64,000 nucleotides of DNA from Pseudovirgaria hyperparasitica (GCF_010093815.1 NW_022985550.1:1191074-1255073); one strand, 5' to 3'. Positions 35,457 to 46,638 are shown, counted from the stretch's first letter. A program made the numbers and translations. The notes: a model not told the origin generated them from the letters alone.

Positions 35457-35630
35457 ATTGATGGACGCACGGACAATGGCGCGGCGTGGGATTACTTTGC
35501 GGGGAAGGAAAGAGAAGGAAGAAGGAACGACGAAGGAACGAGGGGAGGGAGCTGTGAGCGCCATGGTTGCGAATTGTGATGTTGATTGATGTCTGTGAGT
35601 TACGGGACGGTTGGCGCGAAGAAGGCACAG

Positions 35631-35676
35631 CTATTCATTCAATTATTTATTTATTCATTCATTCATTCATTCATTG
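35631..35676. repeat. ATTC/ATTT tetranucleotide microsatellite
   Basis: A run of about eleven ATTC or ATTT units, six of the ATTC units consecutive. Confidence 0.9.
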
Positions 35677-36185
35677 TTGTACTGTAGTCTGGATGGATGG
35701 ATGGCTAATTGCTCTGATTGTCTTCATTCATGTCTTCTATCTCAATTTTGTAGATTCGATTTGACGACTGCAAAAGGGGTAGGCAAAGGAGAAGTAATAG
35801 AAGATTAATGAATAAGGAATAATTATATATGTTATACAATACAGCGCAACAGTATGCCATGGCACCAGAAGGACTGTGTTGGTTTAGATTCGTCCCGTCA
35901 GCCGGAGTCATTTGTGTCGTCTTTGCTGTTACATGCCCGGCCGGGACCATATCTGTCTGCGCTTTTCCAAAAAAAAAAAAAACACACCCTTTCTCCTACT
36001 CTTTTTGCCTTGCCTTGTTTGATATGTGTGTGCGCTCCCAACGTTCAGATCCGATGAGAGAGAAAGAGTCAGTCACTCTGAAGGCCAATAATCTTACACT
36101 CCTCATTCAATGAGTCCCCTTAGACCCAGCAAGAGTCCCCACAGTCACTCCTTCTACTTACTACAGCTTTAACAAAACCGAAAAT

Positions 36186-37994
36186 CTACCCATTCATCCA
36201 CGCAGCGACGCGATTCCCAGCAAAGCGCGCGCCAAACCGCAGCCCGGTACTGCCCATGGGGAAATAACTCACAGCATACCAGAGTAAAGCAACAAGTTGC
36301 ATCATGGCGGCGAAGAATGTGAGGACCGTACTATGGAGCTACAGACACCCAACAAAGGGTCAAGTCAGTCGAGTTGATTTCTTTTTGTATATTTCTGATC
36401 TTTGCCGGAGGGAAAGGGGGGGAGGGGGGAACTTGTGGAGAGAAGAAGGGGTGTTGTAGGAAAGCTGAGTCAGCGGCTGACTTTCGTCTTGCGCGCAAGA
36501 AAAAAGATGGTGTTGTGGAATTTGTGCATGTGGCCGCGTAGTCACGCGGACGCGCGAGCGAGCGCGCAACTGGCACCGCCTCTCACAAGGCCGGCCGTGG
36601 GGGTACAAGGGTCCAGTGCATAGCGCGTTTTCCACTCGCACTAGCATACAATAGACCGCTTTAACATGTTGAGGCCAGCTCTGTCACTGAGCAGACGAGG
36701 CCTAGATGTAATACTTTGGAAAAAGCCCACCAAAGTGCACAAAAGGCCACTGCAACAGCACATTTGTGGCCAGGCAGGTGGGCGCAGACGTGGGAGCGTA
36801 GAGTTTGAGGAGAATAATGCACTTACATGTATGGAGAACCACAGTGTCAGCGCGATGGATCCAAAGTATGTCGCAGTGAATGGCAAACGCGGCGCAGAGA
36901 ACAAATGTTGGACTGTGGCATGTTGGTTTAGCGAGGAGCGGAGGTAAAATCCATGGGGACGTACTGTATACCATAGGGCCCATCATGACCGCCCATGACG
37001 CTAGGAACAGAACAGATCCCATTGTCCACCTGATGCAATACTTTGTTAGCTCATTCCTAATCTTGAAAGTGAACAGTCACTGTTGCAACCTTAAGAAGGC
37101 CTATATCAAGCACATTCCATCCAATATGCAGCTTTAAATCCGCATACCAGGATGCTTGAGCATGATTGGGTGGCGAGTGAATGTCATGATGCTGATATTT
37201 GGAGGCCGCGCGCATTCAGCAACAGGATGGCGTTATTGCGTATACCGTTACAGGTCCGAGGAATATCTTCCAAGACAACTTTCGTATTGAAACAGGTTGG
37301 GGAGGAAACAGGATGTAGAAGGACAGAGGGCCCGGTGTGGAGTACAAGGTCTTCAAGCCTGAAACACAAGGAAACTTGACTCACAGAATTGGGAATTTAC
37401 GCGGCCTCAAAAGAAAGACAGGCGTAAACATCAGACCTATACAAGCCGCAAACAAGCCTATGGCTGCAAGATTGAGTCCCGCAAATATGAGGATTCGGTC
37501 CCATCGGCTGACTGCAGAGCCACGGTGGCGTACGTTAGCGCATGCTATTGTTTACTTCGAGTGATGGAGCCCTATACTGTGACTTGTGATAAGACTCATC
37601 GCATTCTGCAGTGTGAACCAGATGCATACGCAGGGTAACGGAGCACGTAAAGAAGTTCCTCACTCATCACACCCAAATGTTGATCGGCGCTGCATTGTAG
37701 CAAAGAATAAGGAGGGTATGGGGGAAATTTGCGTTGCACTGAAGGTGGCAACTTGAGAATGAGAAACTTACGCGCAAACCAAGCCTCTTCCTCCTCCCTC
37801 CTTGAAGGTGCAGGTAAAGGGGCACCTGGATTCTCTGATGTAGGCAACCTGACATAGCCGCCATCACCAAAAGGGTTCAGCGATTTCAGCCTGGACAGGA
37901 TGGGTGTGGACTGATTCGTATTGACCGGGATATCATCGTCTCTCCTCGTCCAGCCCATCGAGCTCATCTGATCCTGGAATGCACGCGCAGACAT
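36186..37994 (-). CDS. SFT2: vesicle transport protein SFT2
   Basis: Five exons (37994-37772, 37511-37385, 37029-36965, 36912-36827, 36338-36186) total 654 bases, 217 residues, matching the usual Sft2 length (yeast 215). Sft2 is a four-span Golgi membrane protein that aids fusion of endosome-derived vesicles with the late Golgi. Landmarks are SLNPFGDGGYVRLP and APSRREEEEAWFA in exon 1, LSRWDRILIFAGLNL in exon 2, FLASWAVMMGPMVY in exon 3, APRLPFTATYFGSIALTL in exon 4, and LHSTVLTFFAAMMQLVALLW then SYFPMGSTGLRF in exon 5. All phases agree. Introns are 260, 355, 52 and 488 bp, much longer than the 45-60 bp norm here. I chose ATG 37994 (MSARAFQDQMSSMGW) rather than the one nine codons upstream because it matches the family start. 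Confidence 0.93.
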
Positions 37995-38899
37995 CTTGGT
38001 AACTGAAAACGCAGGATGCACTCTGTAGTGAAGGTTATGAAATTCGTGAAGATAGTCGTTGAATGATAACGACTGAGTACTCCTTGATTTTATTCCTTCA
38101 GGATGGCAAAGCTGGTGCCTATTTGCTCCTTGACGAGCACCCCGTGTATTAACCCTTCTAGCTGCTTGCGGTAGAAGCTGGAGGAATCACCAAGGCTGCG
38201 TGAAAAGATTGGAGCTTATTTCTGACCGATGACGTACTCTGCTTAAGTCGTGACACGGCCGGTCGACGCGCAAGCAACCACTCCAATATGCGTAAGCTCT
38301 TTCGTGAATTTGAGCCTATATTGTCCAGCCTTTGACCGTGGCAGTCGAGAGGGTTGTATTGCGGAATATGAGACCCGGAATGCGGTCACCAGCTGAAGGC
38401 AGGAGCGCCTCGATATTGACCCAGTGTAGGCTTGGCAATAGATAGGCAGAAGCCAAAGGTGTTCTTCAGAAAGATCTACGAACGTTCGCGGTCCGGCTTA
38501 GCTGCTTGGATGCTCGAGGGGAGCTGCAGCGGGACGCAGCGGAGGATTGCCTGCAGGTGATCCCTGAGGATGGTCGTAGAGAGGGAGCCCAATGACAGGA
38601 TGTCTGACAGGGTTTCAGATTGGGAGGGTATGGGACGAGGCTTGTGATAGAGGGTTTGGAGACTGTCCGGCAGACCGGCGAAGCTGTCGAGACGGAGAGG
38701 GCAGTAACGGCGCGGACGGATGCGATGCAGGTGGGATCGCTATTGTGGTGGCGGACGAAGGTGATAGGACGGAGACGGGAGTGACAGGCTGTGGTGCGGG
38801 AGGGTGTGCAGTGCAGGCCTTAAGGTGTCAAGGTGTCAAGAGTAGGAAACAGTCAGAGACAACACTTTGTGCGAAGTGTGTGTGTGTATGTGCTTGCTT

Positions 38900-38901
<2 letters not shown>

Positions 38902-38968
<67 letters not shown>
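38902..38968. repeat. (GT)33 microsatellite
   Basis: A perfect alternating GT tract of 67 bases, about 900 bases upstream of the SFT2 start. It creates false open frames of Cys-Val or Thr-His repeats in several frames. Confidence 0.97.
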
Positions 38969-38972
<4 letters not shown>

Positions 38973-41886
38973 AGAGAACGACGAGTATGGACGTGGTTGT
39001 GAGCGCCGCGCGGGCTGTCGTCGGCAGTAGCGTGGATTGTGATGGCGGTAGTCCCAAACAGGATTAGATCCAACTGTTGAGTGAGTTGACAGCCCTGAAA
39101 GCTCTTGAGGAGTGCTAGACTGAAGAGTGAAGGCTGCATCAAGGTGTGGCTCACGCCTCAGGGGGGGCGGGGGCTCCCCTGCATCAAGATGTGCGGAGAG
39201 AGTCAAGAGGTCTTTTCAGTCTTGAGTCTTGGACGAGATGCTAATAGATAGTCCGGCTGCATTCCCTGCTTTTCACTAATACTACTATCGATATAGGTAT
39301 TGTTGTTGCTCCTGACTCCTGCTCCCCCACCATCATCCACACCCATCTGCACGTTACACGAACAGCTTCAACATGAATATGTACCGTCCAATGTAGTGAT
39401 AGCCGCTACCTTCGAATGTTGCTGCATGAAAGAATTCACATCGTGGCGCATCGTCTACCGGACTATCATCCTATATCTTTGCATTTCTCGTCTACTACCC
39501 ACTCAGTAGGCTGTACTTCTTTGTCCGTGAGTACGGTGGCCTCGTGTTCGCCTCGACAGGGCTGACCGAAACCAGAATCCCATCAGCATAATCGGGCCTA
39601 TCCGCTGCAAATCATGAGTATTATGGTCGACGGGCCAAAGTCCAAGAATACATGACGAAGGCTTCAGACCTAAGGGAGTCAAGTGGTGAGCTATGTCCCG
39701 TTATCGCCCTTTCGGCTCACACCTACCCCCCTCCCCCCCCCCTCGCTCAGCCTCCAATACACCCACGCCCATCGTAGTGGTGTGGTAGGAGAAGCAATGT
39801 CTACAAAGAAATCTGAGACGTTTCGTTGCTGCCCTCTCTTCGTGACCTCGACATCCACCTCCATGGGGGACCAGGGACATTATGGTGGGATCGCTCAGCA
39901 AGGAAAAAGTGGGCTTTCTTGACGAGCACTGTTTAGATGGCAAATTGATGTGATCGAAGATCGAAGACGAGGCCTAGAGAGGCTCTCCTTTGGGAATATA
40001 ACACTGCTGCTGCCCATCCCGCCCCGAGCTGATATCTGTTCTTGGTGTTGCCCTGCTTCTTCTCTATTATCTTGCCAATAACAAGCACTTTTACGCCAGA
40101 TCGCTCACAGACAGACAACCTGAAGAATATATACATACATACCTACAGCTTACCTTACACTCTCGCCCGCACCTCGACCGCCTACCTCAGTACTAGCCAG
40201 CTAACTTACTTTGACTCTGAAACAAGCCTGACCTCGAGTCTCGAGTCCGACGTTGCGCAGAACCACGAATCTGCCGTTGTGTGCGTGTACTCAGGTAAGA
40301 GACATTTTTGACTTCATCCAGTCCCACCCTTCCCACAGGTCTACCACGGTATGATGCATATTGTACTGCGCGCTTCGCCTTCTTCTTGTTGTTGTTGTTC
40401 CTTTTTCCCTCGTCGGCGCTCCGGAGCGGGACACTGGCCAACATACTGGGATTTCTGGGTAAACACTATAGTGCTGTTATGGCATTGTGGTAGACCCATT
40501 CTACGCAGGACTGGCTCCGAGCAGCGAGTCGCAGGGCTCCCTTGGGCTCGGCGAGGGCGCTGATTGGCTGCGGCGCGTCCGGCGGTCGGTCGATCGAGTT
40601 GGGCAGCCCACTGCACTCCCTACCCACTATCCACTACCCACTATCTAACTAACCAGCACTTTTGCCCACCGCCTCTTCTGGCTGCCCTTCTCCCTTCTTA
40701 TTCTTCTCCGGGCGGGCGTTTTTGCTGCTGGTGCTGCTGGTGCTGCCCGGTGCTTGCTGCCACTAATAGTGCCACTGCTCGACACGACACGGCGACACGA
40801 TCCTTCCATTCCGGGCGGGCCCTGTGGCTGACCCTTTTTCTCCCTCCCACCGCTCTCCGCTGAGAAAACACTCATCTCTTCCTTCTCTCCACTTCCTCAT
40901 CCCTTCATCTCTTGTCCGCATCTTGCACCCGCAAGAGTCACTGGGGGTTCTTGACCTTCTCCTCCGCCTGCAACTCTGGGGCTACACCCAGGTTGCCCCA
41001 CCAATTACCCTTCCGCGAGAGTCCTGACTTGTGAGGTATGTCGGCTTTCCCTGCGCTTCCCCCGCCATCCTCTCGGTGTTTCGCCTCCATGTCGCACAAC
41101 TCCCTCTTCACCCCTCCTGACGATGCTCTCGCGCAATCGGACCGTATACACTCTCACCTGGAGGGGAAAAATTGGGACTGGAGACAGCCATCTATCTGCT
41201 CTGTGGCCTCGCTCACGACCGCATCTTACTGCTGTGCTCTACCAAAGGAGAAGACTAGTCTGCAATCCTCAAGTTTGCGCCCATGGCACAAGCAGCTACC
41301 CGCACGCGCATCCTTTCCCAATCGCTGTTTATACACCCTCCGCACTGCCCTGGTCGACACAACACGGCACATGGAGTGTCGACAGTCTGAGCTTCGCCTG
41401 GCCACAGGCGATCGTTGCTATGCTAGCTAGGCCACCGTAAATGTTGTAACGCATACGCTTCGAGACACAAATAATCCGGTCTATTATACCACGGACAAAG
41501 TTCTAGCTCTGTGTGACGCCATATACACTTGACCTCACAACTTGTGGATGCCTGGAATCGTTGAGTCTGGCTTATATTCACTATGACTTGACCATGCCCA
41601 AATGTTGATCACATTAGCTTCACTTCTCACAATTAATTTAGCATTTTCAAGTTACAGCGAGCTAACAAAATATTTTGTACAGAGCTCTCAAACCCTCCTC
41701 GTTCTATAATCGACCTACACGCTCTCAACTTGAAAGCGTTATTCAGCCACTCCTCCATCTCATACCACCAAAGTCAACAATCACCGTCTCGGAATATTTA
41801 CCATAATACCGAAGTTTGTAAAGCACCTCAGCTGAGCAATATCTTCACGTCAATCACTCAGACTTGACTCAGATCGGAGGTAACAG

Positions 41887-42411
41887 GTAAGATTTGTGCA
41901 CTTTGAATGCTCGAAATATGCAATGGGCAGCAAAATGAGTGTGAACACGCAGGACTGACGCCTGAAATGCAGTTCAAAGTCGAAGCAAACAAACTCTTCC
42001 GATCTCCTACCTACATTACACACTTTCGCCTTCTGCGACCCTCGTCCACTCCATCAAACAAAGTCCACCTCTGGAGTTTGAAAGTTTGTCCACGTGCTGG
42101 CACCGCCTCCTTGACAATACTGCACGATTCTTCACAAGTGGTGTCTACGTCACGGGATTCTTAGTGTCTGTGGCTCTTCAGTGGACGGACTCGAAATTCC
42201 TCTCCAAGATTCTCCACATACACCACATACCGCATCGTTATGCCGATAGCTTGTTAGTTGCCTTTTCCTGTCGTATTAATCTGTTGTGCACGAAGCAGTA
42301 CGAAAACGTGTCTTGAGACAGGTACTCACATGCCACTTATCGTTCCATTTCGCACACGCATAAAGACTGGCGTCTTACCTTCTTCGAGCCCAAAGCTAAC
42401 AGCTAAAACAG
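41887..42411 (+). promoter_or_regulatory. bHLH leader with two introns and a short uORF
   Basis: The leader shows intron 41887-41972 (ACAG|GTAAGA...ATGCAG, branch CTGAC) and intron 42322-42411 (ACAG|GTACTC...AAACAG, branch CTAAC). After removal of both, the exon before the coding start has no ATG until 42534. The middle leader exon carries an ATG at 42240 opening a five-codon uORF (ATGCCGATAGCTTGTTAG). This supports a spliced leader and possible translational control. It is inferred from splice signals only. Confidence 0.6.
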
Positions 42412-42533
42412 CCGATACACTATTTCATCTTCCAAGTTACTCCTCTAGCACTGCGCAGAAGGGAACACCCATACCTGATCGCTTAGATTACAGTTCAGAC
42501 GACGGACTAGACGTGGACATATTCAACCAGGAC

Positions 42534-44087
42534 ATGGCAGGCTCAACGTCGCCTTTCATCAAAGACGAACCATTCGAAATGAGTTTTAACTCGCGCTTCG
42601 CCTCGAACAACGGCTTCGACATGGAGCACCAATACAGCGGCCAGCAATTCGGCCAATCTCCAAACAGTGGGAGTGTAAACCCCTCTGAACTTCAAATGAG
42701 CGGAAGCGGCATGAACAACTTTAGTTCTCACATGTCTTCCAGCTACATCATGGGCCAGGCAAATATTGGCGATGATGAGTTGCTCGATCTAGGCAACCTA
42801 GACGATCCCAACCCCCACTTCTCCAACTTCAACGAGCAACAGCGCAACCAACATTTCATACCCAACAACGGCGGTCCCGTTAGTATGACTTACTCTCACA
42901 CCCCCGAGGGTGCTCCTATTCAAAGTCCATTCGCTAGTGGGAGCTTCAACTACGGACACTTTCAGTCCTCACAAAGACCAGGACATCATCTTGGCGTCGC
43001 TACACAGGGTGCCAACATGAACAACACTGCCTTTGCTCGACCAAGAATGCCATCAAACCTAGATCGCAAGCCTTCAGATTCACGAAGCCCCATGACACCA
43101 AGCAAAGGCTTCGGTGAGCTACACATTGGCACTCCAGGATCTAGTAGTGTTAGCTCTCACGCTCATCCTTTCATGGGTCATCGCCCAACGCATCAGCGGG
43201 CACAATCTCAGGTCGAACATGTCACTCCAGGCAGTGCTGGTTCCTACCTTGACTCTCCCTTGCAATCGCCATACGGGGTATCGATGGGTCACCCACAACC
43301 ACTGCAGGAGGTCATGTCTGGTAAACACTCAAGCCTTCCCAACAAAGTTGAAGGCAATTCAGCATACCAGTCTCAGGAAGCTAAACGGAAGAAGAGACGT
43401 GAATCTCACAATGCTGTTGAGCGTCGCAGGCGTGATAATATCAATGAGCGGATCCACGACTTATCTCGTCTGGTACCGACACATCGACTCGAGGATGAGA
43501 AGGTCCGCAAGCACATCCACAACAACGGACCTTTGTCACCAACTATAGCCGCCAGTGGCATATCCCCGCCTCATGCCACATCATTGCTGGCAGGTGGCAC
43601 TGGAAGGCGCGCAGCTGGCAACATAACCACAGGTTTGCCTCTCGAGGACAAAGACAAAGGCCCTAACAAAGGCGATATTCTAAACGGAGCTGTGAGCTGG
43701 ACACGCGATCTCATGTGGATGCTCAACGAGAAGGTCCGCCGAGAGGAGGAGTTGAAAGTCCTCATTGAGAAGCTCGGCGGCACTTGGCCCTACCAGTACA
43801 ACGAAGAAGAACAACGCATGCGCAGTGAGCTCATCAAAGCTGTAGACGTCAACGGGACCGAATCCTTCACATACAGTCGTGGACACGGAAGTGGACTTCG
43901 CGTTCCCGGCCACACCAACGTGGCTGGAGAGCCTCTTGACGGGTCACCCAATGCTCTCAGCCCTGGCTTCCAAAGTGGTGGCAGTGGTTCCAACTCTGGC
44001 CAACCACAATACTGGCCTGACGACAACAACCGTGGCTCCTTCAGTCTGAAAGAAGAGGACGAGTTTGGAACCATGGAGCTATCCTAA
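42534..44087 (+). CDS. bHLH transcription factor (E-box type, GlcD-gamma-like)
   Basis: One coding exon of 517 residues from ATG 42534. The frame is open further 5', but the upstream part matches a spliced leader. The N-terminal 280 residues are Ser/Asn/Gln/Gly-rich, as in activation regions. The basic region is near residue 284 (KRKKRRESHNAVERRRRDN), with the His-Glu-Arg contacts expected for CACGTG E-box binding. Helix 1 is INERIHDLSRLVP. Helix 2 (KGDILNGAVSWTRDLMWML) starts only about 65 residues later, so the loop is far longer than usual. A short coiled segment (EKVRREEELKVLIEKL) follows. Fungal proteins annotated as GlcD-gamma or MITF/USF-like HLH share this layout. Regulation of metabolism or development is inferred. 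Confidence 0.92.
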   Translation: MAGSTSPFIKDEPFEMSFNSRFASNNGFDMEHQYSGQQFGQSPNSGSVNPSELQMSGSGMNNFSSHMSSSYIMGQANIGDDELLDLGNLDDPNPHFSNFNEQQRNQHFIPNNGGPVSMTYSHTPEGAPIQSPFASGSFNYGHFQSSQRPGHHLGVATQGANMNNTAFARPRMPSNLDRKPSDSRSPMTPSKGFGELHIGTPGSSSVSSHAHPFMGHRPTHQRAQSQVEHVTPGSAGSYLDSPLQSPYGVSMGHPQPLQEVMSGKHSSLPNKVEGNSAYQSQEAKRKKRRESHNAVERRRRDNINERIHDLSRLVPTHRLEDEKVRKHIHNNGPLSPTIAASGISPPHATSLLAGGTGRRAAGNITTGLPLEDKDKGPNKGDILNGAVSWTRDLMWMLNEKVRREEELKVLIEKLGGTWPYQYNEEEQRMRSELIKAVDVNGTESFTYSRGHGSGLRVPGHTNVAGEPLDGSPNALSPGFQSGGSGSNSGQPQYWPDDNNRGSFSLKEEDEFGTMELS

Positions 44088-46638
44088 ACACCAACAGAAT
44101 GCACGTCTTCCGTTTCCGTCATGTTTTGTGATACCCATCTGCTCCAGCATTTTCGCACTCTCCATACTCGTTCGGTCATGCATGACATGATCGTAACACT
44201 TACCGCATGATGTCCCCGAGCCTCAACACCCGATCAAAGTTCAAAATGAATATGATGGGTGTTGACTCGGGGTCGTTACTTCTTTCGATATTGCCGATCA
44301 TCAGACGAAATCTATCACACGTTGTCGGAGTCTCGAATCATTTACTTTGGCGGAGTTCCTCTACTTTGATATACTGCTGCGTCTGGTGGCGTTTGAAGGG
44401 GCACATCATCTTTCTTTGACTTTTCTTTTTTTTTCCTCCACTATGTTCTGCATTACGACGCTTGCTACCTGCTGTTCCTCTACTGCCGATACTCTTCGAT
44501 ACAGACCGCGACCAAGGCTTCGGCTGACGTCCGTCTTGGAATGTGGATTATGCTCGTCGCGCTGGCCGCAGCGTTTTTTTATTTCCACGTAGCTCATCGT
44601 TCAACGTCTTCAATGCATCTCTTGAGTGGGATAGACCGCCGACGACCTGCATTTCCCGAGTCATATATGATTACCTTCCCTATCTCTTTTGTGTGCGTCT
44701 CGTCATGGATGGTCATCATGTCGTGGATCCAGGAAATGAATGATGCGAGATAACGGACCTCCGGCCGCGGTCGAATGGTGGTGGTACTCATGGAATGGGC
44801 GTTCTCCTTTTTTTCGTTTTATTGTCGCTTTTCCTTTTTTACACAGTTCCTAGTTTCCGAGCATATATCTAATACATACAAACTCTCCACATCTCACTCC
44901 TGCAGCCGGGACCTGCGCCTCCTTATATATGTGAATTTTCTCCCCTCTTTGGCCACTGCTAGGACCCCACCCTTATCAATAATAGCTTGAACCATCCATG
45001 CCCCCTCCTTCTCCTACCTATTTTATCGTTCGCCTTCCGCGCTTTCCGATTTAAGCGTGTCACGCTGTCGCGTCTACTGTTGACGTGGGCGATGCTGATA
45101 GGGTGGGGGTTTGGCGGGGGTTATGCAGGGTCTGGGAAGCGGGAAGCGGAACGTCATGTACACTGTACACATGCGTGCTTTTCTTGCGTTGGGATGGGGG
45201 ATTTGATTACATCCTGGGTGCATGCGTATAGGGTCAGATGAGTAGTTGTTGTTGTTGCTGTGTTGAGTGCGTTGTTCAATAGATGGTGGGTGAATGGATA
45301 GATGGTGGTGGGTGAAGGTCGATTCAGATGGTCTTTCAATCAATCTCGGCGTTGGGGGCTCATTAAGTGGTCTGTATCGACATTGCATCGCATAGAAGCG
45401 CAGAGTAGTAGGTAGGATCCAGAGGTTCTCCCATCGTCCCGAACCGGCACCCCGCAAAGAAGGAGTTTGAGTGAACTCTTTGCCTCCCTCCCTTCCGCAA
45501 GCCGCCCGCTCCCCGAACCATTTTTCTCTCGCTAAGTAATCAGTAGCCGACTTGAAAGGGAAAAAAAAACAGTCGTGGTTTCTTCTCCACGCTACCATCC
45601 ATTCCTGGACATTATCATCCTCTCTGAAGGCGGACACTAACAGTATTACTTACTAACACTGCCATGCTTGCGTCGGATTGTTGGCGTACTAGAGCCGTAG
45701 CTGCAGAGGTCATATGGTGGTGATTGTAGTTCGATGTGAGGACATGGGAGGTTGAAGGTTGGGGAGGTAGGGCTGGCGATTGGTTTGGTTTGGTTTGATA
45801 CATACTGGCCAGCCCTATGTACGTAGCGAGATGGGGACTGGGATCGGGATTGGGATTGAGATCGGGGGATGGTAGAGCAGGTAATGGTAGGGTTAGGTTA
45901 GGGCCAGGTTAGGGTTAGGTTCGGTTAAGGTAGGTTAAGGGTAGGTAGGTGAAGCAATGCGATGCGTTGGCAGTGCATACATACATATCCCGTGGCCATC
46001 GCGTGTTCGTGTCTGTTGTGTCAGCCGCACCACGTGTTGTCGAGAGTTGAGACTAGGACCGTTGACAGAGGGGGGAAGGGGAGGGGGCTGAGGATGGTGG
46101 GATAGGGTTTGAAATTTGTATGTATAATTATTTGGCTGGATGGTAGGTACTGGAAGTGGGTAGGTGGAGTGAGTGTGAGTGAGTGAGTTGAGGATTTGAA
46201 TTCGAAATATTTAGTGTGCTGGCTGGCGTGAGAGCTGGTGTCTTTATCATCACCGGATGGAGGTTTCTTTTTGGAGAGCATGTTCATAGGAATATAGATT
46301 TATCATATCATCATCCAGTTCGTGTACTAGGGACTTAGCTGTTTTCCGGGTCGTTAATCCGGACACGCATAATAAATACTGTGTGACAGCAGGGGGAAAA
46401 GCAAAGAGGTCAAGGCCAAGGAGGGAAGTGCTCCGGGTAGTCCGTGCGTGCTGTGGCGCAAGACCTTGTCACTCACCGCCACACCACATCAAGACTTCTT
46501 AGCAAACTCCTAGGGTCTCTAATGTTATTGGTAGCATCGTCGTCGTCGTTGTATCTAACACTTGCACGTCTCCTACGTTCGCTAGATAACTTTTGCTATA
46601 CGCTTTCGGGGGCTCTGAGCACCCCACAATAAGTACGA
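44088..46638. other. 2.5 kb intergenic region, bHLH gene to COX19
   Basis: Holds the bHLH 3' flank and the COX19 promoter. The most distinct feature is a degenerate telomere-like tract at 45886-45950. Minus-strand open frames at 46287-46021, 45803-45615 and 45637-45074 could be parts of an unrecognised spliced gene, but no family was identified. Confidence 0.5.
45886..45950. repeat. degenerate telomere-like (TTAGGG) tract
   Basis: A 65-base tract of variants on the fungal telomere unit: two exact TTAGGG hexamers (45898-45903, 45909-45914) mixed with TTAGG, TAGGG, TTAAGG and TTAAGGG. Just before it lies a GGGATT/GGGATC-like hexamer stretch (about 45835-45870). It may be an interstitial telomeric repeat or an array of Tbf1/TRF-type binding sites. 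Confidence 0.75.

Larger units (their letters stand above)
31047..36185. other. 5.1 kb gene-poor region between convergent genes
   Basis: MAK21 ends at 31046 and SFT2 ends (minus strand) at 36186, so this region should need no promoter, yet it is 5.1 kb. It contains CT-rich tracts of the sort found at fungal transcription starts (32040-32160 and 32620-32810), two small open frames described separately, a (CA)10 run, an ATTC-type microsatellite and a poly-A tract (about 35969-35982). Longer open frames (31457-31963 -, 34903-35589 +) have no recognisable family and skewed composition. I see no transposon ends. Confidence 0.6.
37995..42533. other. 4.5 kb divergent region, SFT2 to bHLH gene
   Basis: Contains the SFT2 promoter and a long 5' region for the bHLH gene. 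There are CT-rich tracts near 40840-40980, a 67 bp GT microsatellite (38902-38968), a C-run near 39726-39742, and two well-formed leader introns at 41887-41972 and 42322-42411. Open frames at 38592-39154 are produced by the GT repeat. Others (for example 41038-41430) have no recognisable family. Confidence 0.6.

Noticed and set aside
34903-35589. 228-codon frame in the gene-poor region
   Set aside because: It runs through a (CA)10 microsatellite and purine-rich sequence, competes with several other long frames on the opposite strand, and shows no family.
37512-37771. Box C/D snoRNA in SFT2 intron 1
   Set aside because: A C-box-like GTGATGA is present, but no CTGA D box at a suitable distance and no terminal stem were found.
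38592-39206. Open frames of 65-136 codons on both strands across the GT repeat
   Set aside because: They consist largely of Cys-Val or Thr-His runs created by the (GT)33 tract, and no flanking part looks like protein.
41038-41430. 130-codon frame upstream of the bHLH gene
   Set aside because: It lies within the CT-rich leader region, overlaps another frame of similar length and has no recognisable motif.
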